In this document: positions 37,287-45,719 of the stretch, piece by piece
How positions within the stretch are numbered: position 1 is the stretch's first letter
Layout: each line of letters starts with the position of its first letter
Source of the DNA: Gluconobacter morbifer G707
Lineage (GTDB): Bacteria; Pseudomonadota; Alphaproteobacteria; Acetobacterales; Acetobacteraceae
Assembly: GCF_000234355.1 (NCBI RefSeq)
Contig: NZ_AGQV01000013.1
Coordinates: 61,367-125,366 of the forward strand
Length of the DNA stretch: 64,000 nucleotides
Direction: 5' to 3'
Notes under the pieces: model-generated
Database searches by the model: none
The model's input: the letters and a program-made list of their open reading frames with translations, nothing else
Told to the model about the DNA's origin: nothing
Translations under genes and position numbers: made by a program

Positions 37287-37712
37287 ATGGGAATGAACGT
37301 CGGAGGAGGCGGCGGTGACGACGAGGTGGTGTCGGCAATCAACACCACTCCCCTCGTCGACGTCATGCTGGTGCTGCTGATCATCTTTCTGATCACCATC
37401 CCGGTCGCCACACATACCGTGAAGGTCAAGCTGCCGGTTGATGCCAATCAGCCGACACAGACCAAGCCAGGAAACGTCGTTCTGGCAGTCAACTCGAACG
37501 GGCAGGTGTTCTGGAACACCACACTTGTCCCAAACCACACTGAACTGCTGAACCGCCTCGTCGAGGCGGCCAAGCAGAAGCCCCAGCCGCAGATCCAGAT
37601 CCGCGGCGACCAGGCCGCCAAGTATCTGGCGGTCGGTCAGGTGGTCGCGACCTGTCAGGAAGCTGGCATCGCCCATGTGGACTTCATTACCGAGCAGCCT
37701 CACACGAACTGA
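37287..37712 (+). CDS. exbD: ExbD biopolymer transport protein (first copy)
   Basis: 141 residues. A short cytoplasmic Gly-rich head (MNVGGGGGDDEVVSAINTTPL), one membrane helix with the key Asp in PLVDVMLVLLIIFLITIPV, then a periplasmic domain ending ACQ/EAGIAHVDFITE-like. ExbD couples proton flow to TonB. Four bases separate it from exbB. A second, diverged exbD follows. Confidence 0.93.
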   Translation: MGMNVGGGGGDDEVVSAINTTPLVDVMLVLLIIFLITIPVATHTVKVKLPVDANQPTQTKPGNVVLAVNSNGQVFWNTTLVPNHTELLNRLVEAAKQKPQPQIQIRGDQAAKYLAVGQVVATCQEAGIAHVDFITEQPHTN

Positions 37713-37718
37713 GGTACA

Positions 37719-37747
37719 GCCGGGCCGTTATGTGAAAACGGCCCGGC
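37719..37747 (+). other. intercistronic hairpin between the two exbD genes
   Basis: GCCGGGCCGTT pairs perfectly with AACGGCCCGGC (11 bp, loop ATGTGAA), starting six bases after the exbD stop. No T run follows, so it is not a standard terminator. It could set differential mRNA stability within the operon. Confidence 0.75.
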
Positions 37748-37784
37748 ACCCTCGTTTACGTCACCCTTTTGGAGAACCGCCGTC

Positions 37785-38219
37785 ATGGGCATGAGCGTCG
37801 GATCGGACAGCACGCACGAAGACGAAGGCATCGTCGATATCAACACCACACCGCTGATCGACGTGATGCTGGTGCTGCTTATCATGCTGATCATCACCAT
37901 CCCGCTGCAGACGCATTCGGTGGCGATTGACCTTCCGCAGGGCAATCCTCCTCCGTCCACGGAGCAGCCCAAACTCGTGACCGTCAGCATCGGTTACGAC
38001 AATAGCATCACGTGGAACAACGAACCCATCAATTCCGAAGCTGCGCTCCAGGCGCATTTCGAGGCCGCAGCGGCCCAGCCTGACCAGCCGGAAATGCATA
38101 TTCATCCCGACCGTCTTGCCGATTACAAAACGGTTGCCCACGTCATGGCTGATGCACAGCGTCTGGGCGTCACCAAGCTGGGTATTGTCGGTCTGGATCA
38201 GTTCATGGAAGGACAGTAA
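37785..38219 (+). CDS. ExbD biopolymer transport protein (second copy)
   Basis: 144 residues, the same layout as the first ExbD: short head MSVGSDSTHEDEGIVDINTTPL, a helix with the conserved Asp in PLIDVMLVLLIMLIITIPL, and a periplasmic domain of similar length (…VMADAQRLGVTKLGIVG). It clearly arose from the same family but differs at most positions outside the membrane helix, so the two are not a recent duplication. The ribosome binding site GGAG is near 37771. Confidence 0.93.
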   Translation: MGMSVGSDSTHEDEGIVDINTTPLIDVMLVLLIMLIITIPLQTHSVAIDLPQGNPPPSTEQPKLVTVSIGYDNSITWNNEPINSEAALQAHFEAAAAQPDQPEMHIHPDRLADYKTVAHVMADAQRLGVTKLGIVGLDQFMEGQ

Positions 38220-38222
38220 TTC

Positions 38223-39464
38223 GTGTCTTTGTCCCTTAACCGCCATCTGAGTCCCCGCAACTTCCTGCTGGCGGGGGCGCTCGGCCTTGTTACACTCACC
38301 GGATCTGCTCATGCGGCCGATGTGCTGGGACAGGCCGTCGGCAAGGATCTCCAGCAGGCCCAGAGTGCTCTGGGGGCCAAGAGCTATGGCAAGGCCATGG
38401 CGGCTGTCGATGCGGCGGATGCGGTCAAGGGCAAGACCGATTACGAGTCCTACACGATCGCACAGATGCGTGCCGCCGTGGCGGCACAGTCGGGTGATAC
38501 CGCGGCTGCCATCAAGGCCTATGACGTTCTCATCAACAGCCCCCGCACGCCCAAGGCTGCCAAGGGGCAGATGCTGATGGCTCAGGCCAGCATGGCCTAC
38601 GGCGCGAAGAACTATGCCGCCGCCATCCCGCCAACCGAGCGTTATCTGCGCGAATACGGGGCCGACCCGCGCATGCAGACGATGCTGATCCAGTGCTATT
38701 ACCTTCAGCAGGACTGGAAGGGCACGGCGAAGGCAGCCCAGGAACAGGTGGACGCTACGATCAAGGCGGGCAAGGTTCCGGCTGAAAACCAGCTTCAGAT
38801 GTTGGCGACGGCCTATACGAACCTCAAGGATACCGACGACAAGACGCACGCTTATGTCCTGCTGGCGAAGTACTATTCCAAGCCTGATTACTGGTCGATG
38901 CTCATCCATGACCTGGTGGCGAACCCCAATCTTTCGCCGCCACTGGTGTTTTATGTGGAACGTCTGCGTCTTGCGACCGGTGTGCTGAAAAACCCGTCCG
39001 ATTACCAGGATATGGGCGAGCGCGCCGTGCAGATGGGGCTCTCCCAGCTTGCGCTGAACCTTCTGAACCAGGGCTATGCCAGCAAGGTTCTGGGGTCCGG
39101 TCCTACAGCCGCGTCCGATGCCAAGTTCCATGCTTTTGTCGCGCAGCGTGCGGCGGCGGAGCGCAGCCAGTTGCCGCAGGCTGTTGCGCAGGCTCCGTCC
39201 TCAGCGACAGCTGGTTCGGCTCTGACTGCTGGATACAATCAGGTTCTGAACGGGCAGGTTGATCAGGGACTGGCCCTGATGCAGACCGGGCTGGCAAAAA
39301 AACCGCACTACCCGGATCTGGCGCAGATCCAGTACGGCATGGCGCAGATGGATGGTGGTCACAAGGCTGATGCCATCAAGACGTTCCAGTCCGTACAGGG
39401 CAACACACCTGCCCATGATGTAGCGGAACTCTGGGCGCTTCTGCTTTCGAAGCCCTCCCGCTAA
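38223..39464 (+). CDS. periplasmic TPR-like protein of the TonB operon
   Basis: 413 residues from GTG 38223 with AAGGA upstream, three bases after exbD2. A Sec signal (LLAGALGLVTLTGSAHAAD) is followed by Ala-rich helical repeats of the tetratricopeptide type (AQSALGAKSYGKAMAAVDAADAV, AAVAAQSGDTAAAIKAYDVLI, ...AYGAKNYAAAIPPTERYL, QYGMAQMDGGHKADAIKTFQSV). TPR proteins in comparable TonB2-type operons of other proteobacteria help energy transfer. Here a partner role for TonB/ExbBD in the periplasm is inferred from the operon. A strong terminator closes the operon. Confidence 0.85.
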   Translation: MSLSLNRHLSPRNFLLAGALGLVTLTGSAHAADVLGQAVGKDLQQAQSALGAKSYGKAMAAVDAADAVKGKTDYESYTIAQMRAAVAAQSGDTAAAIKAYDVLINSPRTPKAAKGQMLMAQASMAYGAKNYAAAIPPTERYLREYGADPRMQTMLIQCYYLQQDWKGTAKAAQEQVDATIKAGKVPAENQLQMLATAYTNLKDTDDKTHAYVLLAKYYSKPDYWSMLIHDLVANPNLSPPLVFYVERLRLATGVLKNPSDYQDMGERAVQMGLSQLALNLLNQGYASKVLGSGPTAASDAKFHAFVAQRAAAERSQLPQAVAQAPSSATAGSALTAGYNQVLNGQVDQGLALMQTGLAKKPHYPDLAQIQYGMAQMDGGHKADAIKTFQSVQGNTPAHDVAELWALLLSKPSR

Positions 39465-39492
39465 GCGGTTTTCTCTTTTCAGACGTCACAGG

Positions 39493-39524
39493 AAACGCCG
39501 GGACATTGTCCCGGCGTTTTTTTT
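39493..39524 (+). terminator. rho-independent terminator of the TonB operon
   Basis: AAACGCCGGGAC / GTCCCGGCGTTT, a perfect 12-bp stem with a 3-base loop and eight T. It ends at the flgH stop codon on the other strand. Confidence 0.95.
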
Positions 39525-40269
39525 AGAACGGCAGGATCGCGTCCATGACCTGCTGTCCGTATCGCGGCGACTGGAGCTGTGTCAGGGTGCCGCGTCCTCC
39601 GTAGGAAATCCGGGCTTCTGCCATTCGGTCATGGGTGACGGTATTATCGGCGGTAATGTCCTGCGGGCGCACGATGCCGCTGACACCGAGTTCGCGCAGT
39701 TCGCTGTTCACCCGTACTTCCTGTTTGGCCATCACCACGAAATTTCCATTCGGTAGAACCTGGGTAATGGTCCCGGCCAGCCGAAGAGTAACGGTCTCGT
39801 TGCGCGTGATTTTGCCTGTGGCGCCGCTGTCGCTGCTGCTGGCGGTGCTGAGGCTGTCCGCACCGGTAATATGGCTGATGATCTTTCCCTTGAGACCAAA
39901 GAGATTGGGAATGCCGATTTTCTCATCAGCTGTCCGGTCGGCGGTCGTTCCATTGTTGAACGCGGCGTTGTCCGTGATGTCCACGATAATGGTCACGAGA
40001 TCGCCAACCTGCGAGGCGCGCTGATCCTTGAAAAAGGCGCGGCTTCCGGACCGCCAGAGACTGGCGGCTTCCTGCGGCGGTGCACGCAGGGGAGGCATCG
40101 GCATGGTCACGGGGCGATAATTGGCCGCGAGCGTGGGATCGGAGATTGACGTCATCCGGGGCGGGCGTCCCGTTTCGGAAAGCTGTGCAAACGTATTGCA
40201 GGCGCACAGGGCCGGAAGCAGCGCAACAAGACCCAGATGGCGGAGGCAGGATGGTAAAAGCTGGGGCAT
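39523..40269 (-). CDS. flgH: flagellar L-ring protein FlgH
   Basis: 248 residues from ATG 40269; GTG/ATG at 40308/40305 would add 12 residues. A lipoprotein signal ends in LLPALCAC. The mature part has the FlgH landmarks SLWRSGSRAFFKDQRASQVGDLVTI, NLFGLKG, TITQVLPNGNFVVMAKQEVRVN, SGIVRPQDI and ARISYGGRG. It forms the outer-membrane ring around the flagellar rod. No other flagellar gene is in the window, so flgH stands alone between a TonB operon and a channel gene. Confidence 0.93.
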   Translation of the reverse strand: MPQLLPSCLRHLGLVALLPALCACNTFAQLSETGRPPRMTSISDPTLAANYRPVTMPMPPLRAPPQEAASLWRSGSRAFFKDQRASQVGDLVTIIVDITDNAAFNNGTTADRTADEKIGIPNLFGLKGKIISHITGADSLSTASSSDSGATGKITRNETVTLRLAGTITQVLPNGNFVVMAKQEVRVNSELRELGVSGIVRPQDITADNTVTHDRMAEARISYGGRGTLTQLQSPRYGQQVMDAILPF

Positions 40270-40472
40270 GAAGATTTTCTGACATCCGTCTGTTCCGAAC
40301 GGCATCACCCAAGCACAGGGATTCTAAAAAACCCGTTAAGAACGAGCGGCCGCGGGTACATGCGAAGGTACTGCGGGGCCATCACGCGTTGTTTTGAAAC
40401 CGGTCTTTTTCATGTTTTCTGGGTGAATCCGGGTCTTCCTTCAGATTCCCGGACGGAACGCTCGTATGTTTG

Positions 40473-43301
40473 ATGCGTAAAAAACGTCTGGAGCGCAGCA
40501 TTTTCAAAATGGCTCTGGCCGTTCAGGTCTGTCCTGCGCCCTGTCATTCTGTCCTGAAGGAGCGCAGCGCATGCCGCCGAAGGCTGGCCTTCGACCGCCA
40601 ATCCCCCGAGATTCTGGCTTTTTTTTTCCCTTCGGGGAACCTGATCCAGTCACTCTGTACCGTCATTCTGCTTTGTCTGACCCTGCTGCCATTGTCCGTG
40701 CAGGCACAGACTCCGGCACATGGGCATTCAGAAACAGAGACTGCGCAGGCGGAAGCCTCCAGTGATCCGTCCCATCTCACTCCGGATCAGGCCCGTCAGC
40801 TTCTTGGCGTTCTCGATAATGACAGCAAACGCAGGGAGTTCACGACAACCCTGCGGAATCTGGCTGCGGCACAGAGCGTTGCGCCCACTGATAATGGGAC
40901 GAAGTCCGGCATCACTGCCCCATCCGTAGCTGTTAACGACAATGCTGCCCCCAGAAATCTGGGCAATGACATGCTGCGCAGCCTGACCAGTCTTGGTCTG
41001 ACATTGCGGCATGAAGCGCAGGTTCTGGTCGGTACGATTGGTAATTTCCGGTCGCTGGGGCCTTGGGTCCGGCATGTCCGCGCTTCGTCGCAGCTCCAGA
41101 ACGAGATCCTGAAGATCCTGCTGCGGGTGGCCGTTCTGATCGGTATTGGCGGCGCTCTCGCTTTCTGTGTCCGGCTTCTGCTGCGTCACCCGTGCACACG
41201 CCTGGAGGAGGCCGCCAGACAACGCAACTTCCGCGAGGAAATGCAGGAGCGGCGTGATGCCCAGGATGCCCGTACTGCTGCAGAGACAGCCGAGACGCAG
41301 AATGCGTCGGAAGCGGAAGGTGGCGCCCAGCATTCCCCGTCCCAGACGGAGGCCATGCAGCAGGCTGCGGTCGAAAATCCAAAGGTCGACCCCTATCAGA
41401 ACATGGATGAGGCCACCCGTCTGGCCGAGGCGGAGCAGGAACAGAACGAACGCCTGCGTCATCAGGGGTCTCTGGCGCAGTTGATGATGGCGCTGCACCG
41501 GTTGCCATATTCGCTGGGATGCTTCCTGCTTGATCTTCTGCCCATCGTCATGTTTCCGCTGACCGCTTTCATCATGCAGAGTGTCGATCCGGATGCGGAC
41601 AGCCATACAGCCAGCGCTCTGGAGGGCGTCGCATGGATTGCCGGCATGGGAGCTGGTGGATCCGTGGCGCTTGCGCGTGCCATTTTCGCACCCCGGCAGA
41701 TCTGGCTGCGGCTTGGCATGTTCGGTGACCGGGCTTCGGCGTTCTGGTTCTACTGGCTGCGTCGGATCGCCTGGGCTCTGGGGGGGGGCATCGCCATTCT
41801 GGTCGTGCTTTCAAGCTGCACGATGCCGCAGAACATCATAACGGCCTTTGGAAAGATTGTGGCCCTGACCGTCCACGTGATGGTGGCCTGCATGATCCTT
41901 CAGGGACGCGCACCAGCCTGGCATCTGTGCCAGCGTCTGGCGGAGCATAGCCGCGTTCCCGGGCTGATCCGTTTCATCGGACATTCGTGGTGGGTGGCGG
42001 CCCTGTTCTTCGATCTCAGTCTGTGGCTGGTCTGGGCTGCGGAAATCCATGGCGGATACGCCGCGATCGCCATCGTCTTCCTGCGGACCTGCGTGGCCGT
42101 CATCATCATGCGTCTTGTCAGTATCGCAGCGTATGGCGGACTGGAGCGGCTTTTCCGGAGGGCGCCGGCATGGGCATCCCTCAGCGACGAGGCACAGGCG
42201 CGGATTGCCCGTTACTATCCGGCAACGCGGCGCGTGCTGGGCGGTCTGATCGGATTGATGACGGTGTTCGCCCTTGCCGTTGCCTGGGGCGCGCCTCTGC
42301 GGGATCTCTTCGGCAGCGGCGGGATCGGCGAGCGCATCCTGTCTTCATGTGTCACGCTTCTTGTGGCTGTCACGGTCGGCGTCATGGTCTGGGAGGCCGT
42401 GAATATCGGGATCGAGCGGCATATCGACCGTATCAGTGCGGAAAATGACGGAACGGCCCGCGCGGCCCGCTTTCGCACGCTTCAGCCGATGTTCCGGATC
42501 CTGCTGATGGTTGTCCTGATCGCGATCATTGGTTTGACGGCCCTGTCTGAACTGGGGGTCAATACGGCGCCGCTGCTGGCCAGTGCCTCGATCTTCGGCG
42601 TGGCGCTGGGTTTCGGCTCCCAGAAGCTGGTTCAGGATTTCATCAGCGGGATTTTCCTGCTGCTGGAAAATGCCCTGACGGTTGGGGATGCCGTTACGCT
42701 GAGCGGGACCTATGGTGTTGTGGAAAAGCTGTCCCTTCGGACGGTGCATGTCCGCGCCAATGACGGGTCCATGAACATCTTCTCGTTCAGTTCTCTCAGC
42801 CAGATCATCAACTACAACCGCGATTTCGCGCGCGCCATCATCGTGGCGGAGGTCGGTTATTCCGTGGATACGGACGACGTCGTGAAGGCTCTGAATGACA
42901 TTACGGCCGAAATGCGGGCTGATCCGGATTTCAAGGATCTCATCATTGATGACTTCCAGATGTGGGGCGTGGATTCACTGAACGATTCTTCCGTCACGGT
43001 CCGTGGAACGTTGCCTACCACGACGGCGGGACGCTGGCCGGTGCAGCGCCAGTTCTATCGCCGCATGAAGAAATGCTTCGAGGCGCGGAATATCGACATT
43101 CCGTTCCCGACCCGGACGCTGGAAATCGAAGGGCTGGAGCGTCTGATTGATTATCGCGGCCCCAATGGGGAAACACCCAACCCGATGCCTGGTCATCAGG
43201 CGACTGACCGCAAAAGTGCGGATGACAGCACCGGACCGGGGTCCGGGGCCGGAGAGGCGACTGGAGGAGACGGAGGAAGCGCAAGCCCGGGTAATAGCTG
43301 A
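40473..43301 (+). CDS. large mechanosensitive ion channel (MscS/MscK type)
   Basis: About 942 residues in the open frame. A signal peptide-like segment (LIQSLCTVILLCLTLLPLSVQAQ) lies about 50 residues in. A periplasmic domain, a charged coil-rich loop (about 250-320), and about eight membrane helices precede the MscS core: LASASIFGVALGFGSQKLVQDFISGIFLLLENALTVGDAV (pore helix and beta domain), then the C-terminal cytoplasmic vestibule. It opens on membrane tension to release solutes. The start is uncertain: ATG 40473 and 40509 lack good ribosome binding sites, while ATG 40571 has an excellent AAGGAG but is in another frame, separated by a run of nine T. Confidence 0.85.
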   Translation: MRKKRLERSIFKMALAVQVCPAPCHSVLKERSACRRRLAFDRQSPEILAFFFPSGNLIQSLCTVILLCLTLLPLSVQAQTPAHGHSETETAQAEASSDPSHLTPDQARQLLGVLDNDSKRREFTTTLRNLAAAQSVAPTDNGTKSGITAPSVAVNDNAAPRNLGNDMLRSLTSLGLTLRHEAQVLVGTIGNFRSLGPWVRHVRASSQLQNEILKILLRVAVLIGIGGALAFCVRLLLRHPCTRLEEAARQRNFREEMQERRDAQDARTAAETAETQNASEAEGGAQHSPSQTEAMQQAAVENPKVDPYQNMDEATRLAEAEQEQNERLRHQGSLAQLMMALHRLPYSLGCFLLDLLPIVMFPLTAFIMQSVDPDADSHTASALEGVAWIAGMGAGGSVALARAIFAPRQIWLRLGMFGDRASAFWFYWLRRIAWALGGGIAILVVLSSCTMPQNIITAFGKIVALTVHVMVACMILQGRAPAWHLCQRLAEHSRVPGLIRFIGHSWWVAALFFDLSLWLVWAAEIHGGYAAIAIVFLRTCVAVIIMRLVSIAAYGGLERLFRRAPAWASLSDEAQARIARYYPATRRVLGGLIGLMTVFALAVAWGAPLRDLFGSGGIGERILSSCVTLLVAVTVGVMVWEAVNIGIERHIDRISAENDGTARAARFRTLQPMFRILLMVVLIAIIGLTALSELGVNTAPLLASASIFGVALGFGSQKLVQDFISGIFLLLENALTVGDAVTLSGTYGVVEKLSLRTVHVRANDGSMNIFSFSSLSQIINYNRDFARAIIVAEVGYSVDTDDVVKALNDITAEMRADPDFKDLIIDDFQMWGVDSLNDSSVTVRGTLPTTTAGRWPVQRQFYRRMKKCFEARNIDIPFPTRTLEIEGLERLIDYRGPNGETPNPMPGHQATDRKSADDSTGPGSGAGEATGGDGGSASPGNS

Positions 43302-43664
43302 GACATTCTCCCGTACGGTCTGAAGGCTGAATTTTCCCGGTCTTCAGGGCGTGCGGTGTGTGAGGCCGTTTTGCCAGCCGGACCAGCCTTCTTTCCGGCG
43401 GTACGAAAGTTCTTTGTCTTCCTGTGCGTCGGACGGAACGCTTTTTCAGGTCCATCCTCTGCGGTTATGTCGGACTGGAGGAATGCGCAGGAGGGCGTCT
43501 GCCGCAGTAGAGCGGCCGACCCCGCAGGACCGGAGGAACAGCCGGAACTGCCCGATCAGGGGGGTGTCATTTCTCTGGAAAATTCCGGGAACAGGAAAGA
43601 ACGCAACTTCTTCCAGATATGCATCGTTCAGCATCACTCGGTTTTATTTCATTGGAGTCGCCCC
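43302..43664. other. intergenic region upstream of a mini-lipoprotein gene
   Basis: About 360 bases between the MscS-type gene and the small lipoprotein gene. Open frames cross it, but none has a start signal or protein-like composition. It should hold the promoter of the lipoprotein gene; I see no terminator or repeat. Confidence 0.5.
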
Positions 43665-43832
43665 GTGCGCAAAACAGTTCTGCTTCTTCTGGCTCTGTCT
43701 TTTTCCTCGGTGACGCTGACGGCCTGTCATCAGCACCGGACCTTCGGTCAAAAGGTCCGCGATACCGTTGATCCGCCGAAGGGACCGGTAGAGAAGGCCG
43801 GACGCTCCATCGATCGTTCCATGGGGGACTGA
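43665..43832 (+). CDS. small lipoprotein, 55 residues
   Basis: GTG 43665 has GGAG seven bases upstream. The product is a signal sequence (RKTVLLLLALSFSSV) with a lipobox ending in LTAC, then about 34 residues (HQHRTFGQKVRDTVDPPKGP...DRSMGD). The tail resembles entericidin-like small lipoproteins ('KVRDTVDPPKGPVEKAGRSIDR'), of unknown function. It is too short for most gene callers, but the start signal and lipobox are convincing. Confidence 0.75.
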   Translation: MRKTVLLLLALSFSSVTLTACHQHRTFGQKVRDTVDPPKGPVEKAGRSIDRSMGD

Positions 43833-44007
43833 GGCACTTCTAGGGCCTGCCCGAAGAGGCCATTCCCTTGCCCTGAAAAGGGTTCTGGACAACACTTGCC
43901 CCCTGGTTTCGGGCCAAGTGTTGTCCTGTCCCGACCTGTATGGAAGGGAGAAAGACCGTGCTGGCAGCCGCAGATGTCCTTGGATCCGGGCTTTCGGAGT
44001 GGGAAGA

Positions 44008-44916
44008 ATGAGAATTCTTCTTACTGGCGTCGCGGGTTTTGTTGGACAGCACCTGAAAGCCCGTCTGGCCGCGCGCCGTCCTGATGATGTCATTCTTGAA
44101 GATCCGATGGATATTCGGGATCGTGCTGCTGTGGAGCGGTTTGTCCGGGATGAAAAACCCGAGGCCTGTATTCATCTCGCGGCCGTGTCTTCGGTAGAGC
44201 GCGCGCGGGCGGATACGAGCGGAGCCTGGACGGTCAATCTGGACGGAACGCTGATCCTTGCGGAAACTTTCGAGAAATACGCAAGGAATGCGCGTTTTCT
44301 GTACGTGTCTACGGCAGAAATTTATGGTTCGAGCTTCAGGACGGGAGAGCCTCTGGACGAAAAGGCCGTGATCTCGCCGGTCAATCCCTATGCCGCGAGC
44401 AAGGCAGCCGCCGACATGGCGATAGGGACACTGAGTGCGGAAGGGCTGCATGCCCTGCGGTTACGGTCTTTCAGCATTACCGGAACGGGCGAGGATCGCC
44501 ACGCCATCGTGTCCTATCTGGCGGCACAGGTGGCGCGGATCGAGGCGAAGATGCAGCCGCCGGTCGTGACAGTGCGGGATCCGTCAGACGGGTTCGACAT
44601 CATGGATGTCCGCGATGCGTGCGACGCTTATATCGATGCGCTCGAACCGGTGGAAACGCTTCCGGATGGGGCGGTTCTGAACGTCTGTACGGGGCGGACG
44701 CGGACCGTGCGGTCCATCTTACATGATCTTATGGCCGAGGCGGGGGTCAGCGCCTCGATCGAGAGCGACCCGTCAGTTCCGTGTCCGTCCGGTCTGGCCT
44801 CCATGCAGGGTAATCCCGATGCGACGATGCGGGCGCTGGGGTGGCGCCCGAAAGTGGACTGGAAGGAAACGGTGGCGGCGGCCCTGAACGACTGGCGGCT
44901 GCGGATCAGGGACTGA
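44008..44916 (+). CDS. NAD-dependent sugar-nucleotide epimerase/dehydratase (GDP-mannose reductase-like)
   Basis: 302 residues from ATG 44008, after GGGAAGA. The extended SDR pattern is intact: MRILLTGVAGFVGQHL (NAD site), ACIHLAAVSSV, LYVSTAEIYG with the catalytic Ser, and NPYAASKAAADM with the YxxxK pair. Sequence style (DPMDIRD, VRDPSDGFDIMDVRDACDAY) is close to GDP-4-keto-6-deoxymannose reductases (Rmd) that make deoxyhexoses for surface polysaccharide. The converging neighbour is a GmhA-like isomerase, also linked to surface sugars. The precise substrate is not certain. Confidence 0.85.
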   Translation: MRILLTGVAGFVGQHLKARLAARRPDDVILEDPMDIRDRAAVERFVRDEKPEACIHLAAVSSVERARADTSGAWTVNLDGTLILAETFEKYARNARFLYVSTAEIYGSSFRTGEPLDEKAVISPVNPYAASKAAADMAIGTLSAEGLHALRLRSFSITGTGEDRHAIVSYLAAQVARIEAKMQPPVVTVRDPSDGFDIMDVRDACDAYIDALEPVETLPDGAVLNVCTGRTRTVRSILHDLMAEAGVSASIESDPSVPCPSGLASMQGNPDATMRALGWRPKVDWKETVAAALNDWRLRIRD

Positions 44917-44920
44917 ACGT

Positions 44921-45550
44921 TCAGCCTTCGCGCGGGCAGAGGGCGCGTTCCACCAGCGCGCAGACGATATGGGCGGCGGCGATATGCATCTGCTGGACCA
45001 GAGGGGTCCAGTCCGAAGGAACGCGCAGGGCGATGTCGGCATCTTCCAGATCAACGCCGTTGCCACCGAGGAAGACAACCGTGGTCAGCCCGCCGCGGCG
45101 GGCTTCCCTGAGCGCGTGGACGATGTTGGGGGAACGGCCCGAGGTCGTGATGCCGAGGAAGACGTCTCCCGGGCGGCCAAGCGCCGCAATCTGGCGGGAA
45201 AAGACATGCTCGAAGCCGTAATCGTTGCCGATGGCGGTCAGGCCGGAGGTGTCGGTCGTCAGGGCGATGCCGGCCAAGGGGCGACGGTCATACATCAGGC
45301 GGGAAGTGAATTCACCGGCGATGTGCTGTGCATCGGCGGCGCTGCCGCCATTGCCTGCGACCAGCAGTTTGCCGCTGTCCCGCAGGGCAGCGCAGACGGC
45401 AAGGGCGATTTCCTCCATATGCTGTGCGCAGGCTTCGTTTTCCGCGAATGCCGCCATCGTCTCGGCGGACCGGCGAAGATAGTCCTGCATGTAAAGACGT
45501 TCTTCGGCAGGCAGTCCGTTGGAGAGGTCGGTGGGTGTAGTGTGAGGCAC
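44921..45550 (-). CDS. gmhA: phosphosugar isomerase, GmhA-like (SIS domain)
   Basis: About 209 residues from GTG 45550 (GGAG eleven bases upstream); ATG 45595 and ATG 45490 are alternatives. The SIS fold shows LVAGNGGSAADAQHIAGEFTSRL, ALTTDTSGLTAIGNDYGFEHVFSRQI, FLGITTSGRSPNIVHAL and HIAAAHIVCALVE, as in D-sedoheptulose 7-phosphate isomerase, the first enzyme of ADP/GDP-heptose synthesis for LPS. It converges on the epimerase gene with four bases between stops. Confidence 0.85.
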   Translation of the reverse strand: MPHTTPTDLSNGLPAEERLYMQDYLRRSAETMAAFAENEACAQHMEEIALAVCAALRDSGKLLVAGNGGSAADAQHIAGEFTSRLMYDRRPLAGIALTTDTSGLTAIGNDYGFEHVFSRQIAALGRPGDVFLGITTSGRSPNIVHALREARRGGLTTVVFLGGNGVDLEDADIALRVPSDWTPLVQQMHIAAAHIVCALVERALCPREG

Positions 45551-45719
45551 GAGGGCGGAACTCCGCGAAAACTGGACAACAGATACGCGACGCATCGCCG
45601 CCGCGAACGATTGCCCCGAGACAGACGTGTTCCTGTCCGTCCTGTCAAGGGATGGAATGGCGTGTTGTGGGTCGGGGAACAGTTGAAAAAGAACATGCTT
45701 TTCCGGGAGGAGACCCCGA

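Noticed and set aside
37761..39131. Minus-strand open frame opposite exbD and the TPR gene
   Set aside because: Antisense to a clear operon; the product has no recognisable structure.
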